Source: Branchiostoma lanceolatum
Lineage: Eukaryota > Chordata > Leptocardii > Amphioxiformes > Branchiostomatidae
Length of the DNA stretch: 64,000 nucleotides
Reading direction: 5' to 3'
Assembly (NCBI RefSeq): GCF_035083965.1
Contig: NC_089722.1
Span: 23,520,142 to 23,584,141, forward strand
In this document: positions 38,601 to 50,600 of the stretch, piece by piece
Layout of the letters: each line of letters starts with the position of its first letter
Numbering within the stretch: the stretch's first letter is position 1
Notes under the pieces: generated by a model
What the model was told of the DNA's origin: nothing
Databases searched by the model: none
Seen by the model: the letters and a program-made list of their open reading frames with translations, nothing else
Program-made: the position numbers and the translations under genes

Positions 38601-41600
38601 TGTGAGCATGCATGAATGTTCAACAACCAAGAATATATCAAGGAGGTTAAAATAGGATTCTAACCTATTCTTACCTCCCTGAATATATCTATGATACAAA
38701 TATTGCAATTTTTTTTAATCTAGCCATAGTCGATGCTGTAGGGCTGTTGTGAATTAGGATTTTACCATGGTCAATACTGACCGACGGAGGCCATATATAT
38801 CTATCAAGCAAGTTTTAAAGTACCTAACCTTGCATTTAGCACCTTGCATCAAGGCATGCATGATTGAAGTTTTGAAGATACCCAAATCTGACCAATAGCC
38901 TAAGGGTTGATGGTCTCTAACAAAGTCTTTTTTGTCATCCCTTTACAAAATTGAATCTACCTCATCACAGTGAGCCAGCACATGATGACATAGAGTTGAA
39001 ATATGATAGAATGCCAAACACATCAAAACATCTGGCAAAAGTTTGTTCAAGAGAATATTTCCATTTGAAATTGAGTATTCTCCTTTTTCAGTAATTATTC
39101 GTTCCTTTCATATGCGGGTCAAACTAGGTCAGCTATTGTCTGGCCAATTATCATGTCCTTGGTTGGGCTGCTGAGCATGCATGGTCTTGGCTTTTTGTGT
39201 GCCTTCGGCTTGGTGGGGCTGTTGTAAAAAAAAGTCCAAGCAGAGGTTAGGGGTGGCCGCAATTTTTTACCTCTCCCTAATTTCACAAAATCGGGGCCAC
39301 CACGGCCCCCCGACAAAACCTCTACTTGGAGAACAGGTCTAGGGAGGACTGTCCAATGAAACCCCGGCTGATCAGAATACTTAACAATTTGAAAGTTCTT
39401 CCCCACATCTGCCTGGAGATTATGATAGCCCCGACCTTGGTATCAGCTGAAAGGTCAAATCTAGTTAAGTCAAGTCAAGGCCTTAAGTTTACTTTAAGAT
39501 ACTTTTAATAGGTCGGGGGCCCCGGGCTATCGTAATCTCCGATTTTAGTTGTATATAGAAACTTGAGGTCAATATTTTTTAGCCTCTTTGGTATCAGTCA
39601 ATGTGTAAGCTGAGCAGGTCTTATATTAAAGTGCAGAAACCTGAAAATTCCATGGGGATACTTATCTGTATTCATATTGGGTAAACCTAAAATGGGTAAA
39701 CCAAGGAAGTTGTATTCTATTTATTTGAATAAACTTGGATAAATCCAATATTTCCTGAGAACTCTGAAGTGTACGCCCATGTTGAAAATCGCAAATCAGG
39801 GCTCAAAATGTGAACGCTTGCACTCTTAGAAGTCTGTGAAGGAGACTAGATAAAAATAATAACAAAGGAGGTTCCATTCCTAGGAGAGATTAGCCTCTAC
39901 CAGTCTCTGCGCGATCGCTGGGAAAATAGTAGAAATTGGCCAAATAGAGTTAATAGTATACCAGGGGTAGTCCGCTATACAGTGAAGCTAGGTCCGTAGA
40001 TCGCCTATTGAGCTTCACTGTATAGCGGACTACCCCTGGCATACTATTCACTCTATTTGGCCTATTTCTACTATTTTCCCAGCAATCGCACGGAGACTGG
40101 TAGAGGCTAGGAGACATCACAGGAGTGAGGAGAGATCTCCTTTCAGTTTCAGGGATGCCTGTAGTCACTGGCTTTGAACGCCTTGATTCATGTCAAGGTG
40201 TGAATTGCCCTGATTTACATTATAAGAGGCAATCAGGCACCTGGAAATAGAATCTCCTTGGCTGTTATGGATGCAGTCGGGAGGTGTGTGTGTGTGCTTC
40301 CCGGTTTTAAAGGGGCCCGGGAGATGTTGTATGTACAGGGGGTTCAATTTATTTTAAACCTCCTTGTACTGTACCAACCAATAATGAGGCTGTTGTAGTT
40401 CCCTTTAACGTGCTCAAGGCACCTCCAGATCCTCGTTCACGAGACCCCAATTTCACATCCCTTCCGAATATTCTTGATGGAAGGGAGCTGATCTATAGGG
40501 TCTGGCCCATTGGCATGTCAAACAAGAATAGAAATGAAAAACAATTCTGAAGACACAGGAAAGGCTTCAATATACACCTCATAACAGTATAATAAATACT
40601 TTAAAACCACCTCAAGGGGCAGCTTGGAACAAGCTGGCTTGACTGGTGTCAACTAAATCTGGCTTGGAGTGTTCATGCTCACAAATTAATTTGACTTTGC
40701 TTAGCACTGGGGCGCTTTTGCAGAGCAAACACTACTGAAGCGCCCCAAAAAATCACTGGTCAGTTTGACTTGTCAACCCCTGATGTACGCATGGGGTCTA
40801 CCAACTCTACGCTTGACTTTAAAAAGTTCAAAATAGCCAGTCTCTTCAGGACTTTGCTTTGTGGAGACGACAGATAAGACAGGAAGGTGTGACTGCACAT
40901 GAAAAGTAAATGCCATTTTCAAATAAGGAGGAAAATATCCTTCTTAACTACACAACTTTTAATAGTGTATAGAGTACTGTGAATGCATTTAAGTGGTTTT
41001 AATTTCACGGTGGGGAGAAAATGGAGTGTTCACGGGGATTTTAAGTTCATGTTTGAGACAATAATAGACAAGGGGGTAAGAGTAGCCTCCGTTGCAGTCC
41101 TTTTCCCCGCAGCGTGTTTTTTTTCAATTTTTTTTTTTTGGGGGGGGGGGGGGGCGCCACGTATCTGCTTGGGATCCCGTATCCGCCGTGCCTCTGTGTC
41201 CGCTATAGACCCTGTGTCCGCTGCTGGGGAAGGACTGCGTTTTGTCGCTTCCAGCAAAGGCCCATCAAAAATCACTTATCACCATTGCCATGGATGTGCG
41301 AACTTCCCGTAATAAACACGGCCAGCGCGGGGAAATCTTCATGCCCCTTTGAGCAGCGACAACGTTCTAACGGTTGCCGGGATGTCTTTTCAAAACACGA
41401 CGGACGGACACCTAAATGAACAAACCTTTCGCATTTTTTCCTTCGTACATCCATCGAAGTTGCTATAATGATTTTGTGCTTTTCGTGCAAGGAAACGTGG
41501 CTCAAACATGTCTCACAAAGCGTGAGAAAGCTGCAATACTTTCTCCGCGCACGCTGCGCTAGACAATGGCCGATCATAATCTAACCCCTGACCCTTTGTT

Positions 41601-44600
41601 GTCTTGTCACTCTAATTATAAGATCTCTTAGCTACGACGGCTGAATCCACAGAAGATATCAGCAATAGAAAGAAACATCAGGCCACATTTCAGACAATTT
41701 GTAACTCGACTTTGAAGACAACATGATAATCATTTGCAAGGAAGCATGCGTCACTTCACGTGGGCTTTGTGCAACGTAACATTTGAATTGCTTCTCGTGG
41801 TAGTGTGAATTACTTCTCCCGGTAGTGTTAATTACTTCTCGCGGATACATTAATTGCCTTTGCTGGAAGCGACAAAACGCAGTCCTTCCCCAGCAGCGGA
41901 CACAGGGTCTATAGCGGACACAGAGGCACGGCGGATACGGGATCCCAAGCAGATACGTGGCGCCCCCCCCCCCCCCCAAAAAAAAATTGAAAAAAAAAAC
42001 ACGCTGCGGGGAAAAGGACTGCAACGGAGGCTAGGGTAAGAGGGGGAACAGCAAAGAAACTCAGAGAGCTACGACTGCTCGCAGAAAAGAAGACACAGTG
42101 GAAAGAAATGAAGAAAGACTGAATGCAGCCGGAGGTTGTTTCCACAACCTCCGAGCCGCAGAATACAGTGGATCATCAAGAGGGGGAAAAAATGTCGGCC
42201 ACTTCTACTGACCAAGGAGGGTATATGTGTACTGACTGTGGTTTCTCCTTTTTTTGTGAAGGGAGGGCCACCCCTAGCCCCCTAACCAAACCTCTGCTTG
42301 GACCCCAGATCCAAGTCAAGGCACACAAACTACCATGCAGGATCACGCTCAGCAGTAGCCAGAGTGTCATCCTGTTTCAGTTCCAGGCTCTAACTGAAAC
42401 AGGATGACACTCAGGCTAGCTCAGCAGCCCCTTGATAATACAAAAATGTGTGTTCTGTTCAACCAAGGACTTGATAATTGGACAGCATTTGTAGGACAAT
42501 GGCTGACCCCGCATATGAAAGGAGCGAATAATTACTAAAAATTTCCATCAGGAGGAGGAATGGATACTCCTTGTTTATAAAGGTCTACATGTACTAGTAT
42601 ATGGTAGGATTTTGAACCTGGAGAGGATATATTCTCAGGAAGAAAACTTTCTATTCATATGAGTCATAACATCTCATATGTTTGGCATTCTATCATATTT
42701 CAACTCAAATGTATTATGATATTATCTAGTCTTCTGAGCTATGGATCTTGGTAGCCAGAAGCAATGATTATGCAATGATTATTATGATTCAATACATATG
42801 TCAGGGTTTTTAAGGATGTCTTCTTTCAAAACTCCTGTTACAGTACATGCATGCATGCAAGATTCACGACATAAAATTGAATACATGTATATATGATCAT
42901 ATGATGTTGAGAGATGTTGTGAGTATGTACAAAGTGAATGATAAACGAAAAGGCACGGTGACCCTTGAGTGTCTGTAGATGAACCCAAGGACATTATATC
43001 TTCTAAATAATGTCCTTGATGAACCATATACTGAGAAACAATTTTCCAAAACAAGATTCTTTCAAAAGAATTGGTCTGAGAAACCATGGATGTAGCGTAA
43101 CTTAATGCAAAATATAAAGGACTCATATCCTACAGACATTGCTAATAACTAGCTATATATAGATACATGCATGTATAAGGTACTTCCTGCAGGAATGCCT
43201 GCAGGAAAGATGGTTTCCTGCAGGAATTTAACTTCTTCCTGCAGGGACTCCTGCAGGGATTCCTACAGGAAAAATATTTTCCTGTAGAAATTCCTGCAGG
43301 ACAAATTCTTCCTGCAGGAATTCCTGCAGATTCTGCAGGAATTCCTGCAGGAAGAAAATTTTCAAAATGAATATTCATGAAAGTTATTGTTATCAATCAT
43401 AACTGTACATCATACTCATCAACTATATGTTAACATTTTTCACTTAAATGCTTTTATATTGAAAATATAAGCACTTGTCAAAATGGGAAAAGTGGAATTC
43501 CAAACTTAAAGTGGAGGGTGTTGTATGTTGTCAGGGGGCCCAAACTAACATGATCTTGTTAATTGAGCCCAAGAGCGATCTACAAGAACCTCCCTCTACT
43601 CAAGTCTTCATGTTCACAGCATTCACAATTATATACATATGGACAGTTGCATTCCTTTGGGAAATCATTAGGTGTCCAAAATTAATTCAACACCTATACT
43701 AGCAAATATTGTAAAGATTCATTTGCAACTTCTTAACTTTGTCCACAGACTCAGTGTCACACACACAATTCAGTCCTGAATACATAACTTAAATACTAGA
43801 AATACTAATAGGCAATTGATATTTACATCTTGCCATGATCTATATATGTTGATTTTTCCTTTCCCCAGTGAGTTGACCCCCTGTGACGACGAGATCCCCC
43901 GGAGTGAGATGATCTGTATCCTCAACACCCCCTGCTCCATGCTGACCTGTGACCTCCTCAAGTTCATGTCCCCCGTCAGGGACAGGGTGGAGTACATGCG
44001 CATCATCCGCGGCTCCCAACCCAACCACTACATGGTGCTGCTCAAGTTTCATAGCCAGGTACATGCATTCTTACCTTTATCAAGAAGGTTATAGCATTAT
44101 TCAAGGAAGCATTTATTTATTTATTTATTACTTCCTCAAACGTACATAGGCAGGGAAATCCACACATGATATACCCTGAATTGCGTAGGTTTGTTACAAA
44201 GAAACTTATACGTGCAGAATGTCAACAAACAAAAATACATAATATATTAACAAACACTAAGCATAGATCCGAACTCACAGGCTGATGGTAATGCTAGGAA
44301 ATAGAGTCATTATAAAGTCTGACTGCAGTGTGGAGAAACGACTGTTTCAGTCTGTCAGTTCTTGCCTTGGGGAGAGTGAACGCGTTCTTGTTCCTCAGTT
44401 GCCTGCCAGTAACTGTGCGTCTTTGAGGAGGCACAAGATCATGCAGTGGATGTTCGGGACTTAACATGTCCTTAAAGAGCTTTACTGCAGCAGCTTCTCT
44501 CAGAAGCATAAATGTGTGTCTGTATATCTATTCGTCAACAAGATACCTCAAGATTGGTGTGTTGGTAGGTTGTGACAAAAACTGGGAATGATTAGATTTT

Positions 44601-47600
44601 GGGCCCAAGCGGAACTTTCGGTTTTGATATGTGGTGCTCTGGAGGCAGATGTTAGGAAAAAGTGATGAAGGTTTGGGCCCCCTAGCAACTGGAACTGCAG
44701 GGGCATTTTTGTTAAAGCTTTAAAAAGTGGATAACTCAAGAAGGAGTTGACAGATCATTGTGACTTTTAGTATGAAGATAGCTTAAGCAAATTATGGAAG
44801 TCAGGATCTTATTTGCATGATTCATGAGGAAACTTCATTTTGATATTAATTAGTCACATTTGAAAACTCAAAACTGCATTTTCCAACGACATGTCTAATG
44901 ATTCCATCTTTATCCATTTGCTGTATTATGGCGTATTCTGCGTCAAAGTCATGCCTTTTGCTGTGCACCCTTCCGTCATAGTAGTGGTAGGGAACAGACT
45001 GGTTCTGGTAAGTAGACATGGGGTAGAAACCGTACATGGAGATCCTGTCACAGAAGGTGGAGGCCAGGGCAAAGGTGTTCAGGCCAGTCGATGCAAACTT
45101 CCATTGTTTATCTGCAAGTTCTGTGTACAAACTGACAAGATTGACAAAGATCAGCCTTATGCAAAATGTTACTGGTAGTATATAATATATGTATGTCCTT
45201 TAAATGCAACTATTTTGTGAAATATGATATGTAAATAAGACCATATGTGGATGGTTAATGAAAATATCAACATTTTGTACAAGATCTCTCTTACCAAATA
45301 TTTTTCACCTTGGAACAAACATTCTCAAGTTACCCACTTTGCTAAACTACTATAGTAAGTACTGTTGCCAAGTTTAATGGAAAACATAGGTGCAGATACA
45401 TGCATCTTAACGTACCTTTTACTGTTCAAGAGAGACCTGTGTGGGAAAGCCGTTATGGTGGACAAGTTGTTTTTCCTGATAGCAGCGTCAATCACCTGCA
45501 TCTTTGATCTGGCTTTCGACGTAAAAGAGTATGCGTAACTGAAGACCATTCCCGGAGACTCGCCGAGACGAACTAGCATGGCTGTCCTCAGTAACGGGTT
45601 GCTAGACTGGAGAGCTTCGCTGACCTGTGACAACCGTACGACATTTACGATGGTCAAGTTGGTCTTGCTGCCAACGTCCCTCTGATAGTGGTGCACAGGC
45701 GGTAGATTGGAACGGATGACAAACTCGTGAGCGTCTATCTCAGTACCACAGCTGCTACGAAGGAGTATACCACTGTTGCCAACAACTGCGCACGTTGGGT
45801 AGTGCCTAACAGGCGTGTGAACAACGTCACATGGCTTTGGGTGGCTCGTAGCCGAGTTACGAAGTGTGAATGTTAGGTGGTCGCATTTTTGCATGAAGAT
45901 GTTGTAGTCCGAGGAATAGATGATATGTCTTTTGGGATCAAAATACCTCTTAGTAATGTTCCTGCGGACAAAAAGTGGACAAATAAAGAGTAAAATGGTA
46001 AATTGCAACAAGTTTTATGGCAATGTTATATTAAGTTAACTTGACAGTATACTTGTATCAAAGGCTTCTAAACAGGTATAGACATATTAGTGTCTTTTTT
46101 TTTTATATCAAAGTTTGCAGTGAAGGATACAAATTATGATGGAAGACAAAAGTTCTACTCTTGTGCAACTATTCGAGAATATATTCTTGAGTGGTTAAGA
46201 AAATATGATTATCATACTAACTATTATATTAACTTACTTCATTTTCCAAATATTTGTCATATTGAAGTAGACTTTCCTTCCTGCCATGAGCTGGTTCCGT
46301 AAAGCCGTCAGCGCCTGGCTATGTCCTGCTCCCATTGTATTAAGACTCTGGTCATGTGCATTTCTCAAGTGCAATATGGCAGCTTGCTTGCACACATAAA
46401 ACAGGCTCATGGTAATCACACCAACACCCATAAGTATGGCAGCACAGAAAAGTTGTCTGATCATGATGCTCCTTCAGGTAGGATATCTTCAAATTTACAA
46501 AATAATAAACCACAAGCAAACCTTCGCCTTAAAAAAGAGTAGAAAAGAAAGTATAGTATGGTAAGCCATGCAATGATGATAATGACAATGTTATATGTTA
46601 AGGGGGAACCACTACAGTACCAAAATATGGTCAATATGTCTTTCTTTTCAGTCACAATAACCTGGTTGCCAGGCTTCCTAAAGCCCCATAAGCCGTCTTT
46701 CCAACTATACACCCCACAGGGATTAATTAAATAATAAGGGAGCCTTGGAAACCAGTCTATAAGCCCACTCAAGTCTAGCAGCCAGCTTAGGGTTTCTTAA
46801 GCGCCTATCTCACTGGACCCACAACACGTTGGCATCCTCGCTGCATCCTAGATTGGATTTGTGTAACCCTTGACTTTAGAATGGGAATATCATGCAAAAT
46901 GTAGTATTACTAAAAAGACAACAAAACACACAAAGCGTAAAAAGATTTGTTTTTTATGATCATTGAAATTCGTTGATCATGAGTGTGCTGTCAAATCACT
47001 CGGTCGTAGCGAGCTCGCCAACGTGTTGCGGGTCCAGTGACATAGGAGCTTTAGGTTTTGATAGAATCAAATCCCACAAGCAACTGATGCTTTGTGGACT
47101 AAGACCTGCTCTATCCCTAAAGTCCCTCATGATAAACTAGTTAAGCTAGTAGGAGACCTCCCGGATAACATTTCCACCCGAGGTTTAGGATTGGTCATTG
47201 GTGGTCTTTTAATTTTTTGATCAGCCAATCTATCTGAGCTCATCTATCTTGCCTTAATCATTAGATGACAGCTATTTTACATTTATGACAAATAAGTAGA
47301 CACCATCCCACACAACTGTACATTGTATGTCCTCTACTGACATGTACTGTTGTATTGCTGTATTCAGGAGTATGCTGACGAGTTTTACAAGAACTACAAT
47401 GGTATGAACTACAGCAGTCTGGAGGAGTCAGTGTGCCACCTGTTGTATGTTGCAAGGGTCGAGGCTATGAAAGCTGAACAGGTGAGGAAGCCATTCACAA
47501 CCAAACCTTATTCCTTACATAAATCAAAAACACTAGCTTTTCTACGATTTGGAAGAAAAAATTGTCTAATTCACATAAAAGTCAGGTACATGTATCTATA

Positions 47601-50600
47601 TATACAGGAATGTGTAAAAGTTTGAAATTCATGAAAGAAATATACATGATGAAATCAGGACAACCTGTTCATCAGTGATATAAGTGTCATCACTTTTTTC
47701 AAATCAAATCAATCTACACTTACACACAGGTCCATGTATTTACCGAAATACACTTTAATGAAATACCGATACGGCCGTCCCGGATTGCCAAGTATTTTCT
47801 GTCTTTTTCTTGTTATTAAGGCCATAAATACATTATTTTGATGCAACCTGCAATGTTTACTCATAAAGTCATACTGTATTTTTGGTAGATTTCACCATCT
47901 CCATGACATTGTGTATTTTGTGTATTTCATGCAATTTGGTAAATACACAGACTGCTTACACACTGAGATTAACCCTGTGATCTGGTTATATCCAGGGTGG
48001 GTACATGCCAGAAGCGGGAATGACAGAACTACCCATCTGCCACATCTGCTTGGAGAGAATGGTAAGTCAATAGCATTTTCATTTTATCATTACATAAAGT
48101 TAATTTGTTATCTTTTTACTAATGATGTGTTGGTTGATTTTTGACATAGGGAAACAAGGCTGTCTAATTTGATCTAGAAAAAAGTTTTACTTGTGTTTCA
48201 TTTTTGGCGTCTTTGAAATATGTCTAAATACTAGACTGTCCGCTAACTACATGTAGTAGTTCAGGTAACTGCTATATATGAAGATGTATTCAGAATGGAT
48301 ATTGAATTGCTGGTTTTTTCTTTGTTCCAGGACGAGTCTGTTGATGGGATCCTGACGGTTCTATGTAATCACTCTTTCCACATGCCCTGTCTAGAACAGT
48401 GGGAGGACACAACGTAAGGAACCTTGGTGTAATGGTCATATCTACAGTTAGAGAAACACTGGCACTACATGTGATTGGTCAAGACTCAAGTCCAATATGC
48501 TTAACATTTTTACTAACAAAACATTGATCAAAGTTTGGTCTTAAGTCCTGGTACATCCCATCTTACTATACACAATGTACTTCATTATGGTCAGACTGAG
48601 GTGTTGATAAAGATTAGAATGTATGTGAAGGATATAGAATTACATGCATACAGTGCAATACAAAATTGTAAGACTTGTGGTTTCATCATTCAGTTCCCTG
48701 ACCCATGCCATGTTGTGGTCCCGTCATAGGTGTCCGGTGTGCAGATATGTCCAGTGCCCGGAGCCAGTGGCTGATAGCAAGTGCTTCCAGTGTGATAGCA
48801 ATGAGGTGTGTAGAAACACAAGAAATACTGACCAGTTAAGATCAGTTTATTCTTTTCTTGTTGCTTTTACATGTACATTAATTAAGTTTCATGGAAATGC
48901 AAACCAGCAGCATGAGCAAAATTCTGACTAAAGAAAAACTTGCACAAGTACAATCGTAGCAGAAATGAAAAACATCATGGAATGTGAATTTCAATTGATT
49001 AACACATTTATTTAAGAAGTTTATATAAGAGTGTGACACACATAAAAGATGACATTATGCAAAAAACAACTGTCTTTCCATACTTTGAAATATCGCATTG
49101 AGAGAAATAGATTTTTAAAGATTCGTTTTATTATTATTTTTTGACCCCAGAGCCTGTGGATCTGCCTGGTGTGCGGCCATGTTGGGTGTGGTCGTTACCA
49201 GCAGGCCCATGCCTACGAACACTTCAAGGAGTCCCAGCACACCTTCTCTATGCAGCTGGGCAACCAGCGGGTCTGGGACTATGCAGGAGGTAGGGTGGCT
49301 TGATCTTTATGATAACTATGTACATGTAGGTTTACATCACCTATGATTTAATGTAAAAATCACAGATAAAGTGAGACATGTTACTTTGTACTAGCCTGGT
49401 ATTCAAACCTATTACAGCTCCTGAGTCCCGTCTGTCCTCTCTGCAGAGGATAGACGAGCTATAATAGGTTTGGATACCAGGCTAACTTTGTATTACTGGT
49501 ACATTTTTGACCGTCTATGAGGGTTGGTGCACAACCAAATGCATGTCTAGCCTGGGTACTATCCTAGTTAGTTTACCCGGGCTCCCATACTACCCCCATA
49601 CTAAGAGCCTTGTCTAGTCCACGAGAAGTGCTGATAATCATGTGCTAATCATGACAATGGCTGGTTTGTTCCAGATAACTGGGTACACAGACTAGTGCAG
49701 AGTAAGGGAGATGGTAAGCTGGTGGAGTGGGACTGTCCTGGCTACAACAACGGAGAAACAGATGAGAAACTGGACTCCATGCAACTGGAGGTAATGACCG
49801 TTTTATGACATTTTACAGGGTAGTTCATTGAAAGTTTGACTCAAATTCACGGTCTTATTGCACAATGGATAGCATAATGTATCTTTGCATCTAATCATTA
49901 TGTAAACTGCTAATTAACATCAATGTTATTGCAGGTTTTTAGAAGTTTTGACAGGTGTTGTGATTGGTGAATTTGAAATCATGTTGTGTGTTCCAGTACA
50001 CATACCTGCTGACCAATCAGCTGGACTCACAGAGGAGATACTGGGAAGACAAGATTGCACGGGTGGAACAGAACGCAATTGAAGAGGTACTGTAACAGAC
50101 ACTTGGACATCTGAAAATGTGTCTTATATTTTGGTAAAACATCAATGTAGAAAACTTCCTGAACAGTTTTGATTTAGCTACAAAGGAAGGAAACAAATTT
50201 TAAAAAATGGAACAAAAACAAGTCAACATAAATCATACGTGTATATGGATTCATACATTTTGTATATTGTCATCATCATCTTCACCGCTTTTTTTCATAT
50301 ATTGTAGAAGTTTAAGAAAAGTTTGAAGTGAACTGTATTGAATCATGAATTTCTTTTTCATTTGCATAATTAATCAACACTATACTTGAGGACTACTTAT
50401 GTTAACCTTCTCCTTGCTGTGCTATTTGATACCAAATGCTGTTTCAATTTTACATGAAGCTTATTTCATATTTTCCTCCAGGCTTCTGCCATGGAGGCTC
50501 GGTTCAAGAAGACCCTGGAGAAGTGTGAGGAGCTGGAGCAGAAGCTGTCAGATGCACAGAAGGAGAGGCAGGGGCAGGACAAGAGATGTCAACAGGTTAG

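Larger units (their letters stand above)
36952..43525. repeat. 6.6-kb structure with long imperfect inverted arms in BRAP intron 2
   Basis: The left arm starts at AACACCCTCCACTTTAAGTT (about 36955) and the right arm ends with its reverse complement (about 43503-43525). Matching blocks run inward in order: 36952-37340 with 43140-43525; 37585-37640 with 42720-42785; 38990-39110 with about 42525-42710; 39060-39330 with 42240-42540. The left arm carries about 1.3 kb extra (37640-38985). No transposase is seen between the arms. It could be an inverted duplication or a long-TIR element; no clear target duplication was found. Confidence 0.75.

Noticed and set aside
41030-42039. Open frames with GGGGGAT / [17 protein letters not shown]
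   Set aside because: They come from the inverted arms and homopolymer tracts of the TAGCC-family element.
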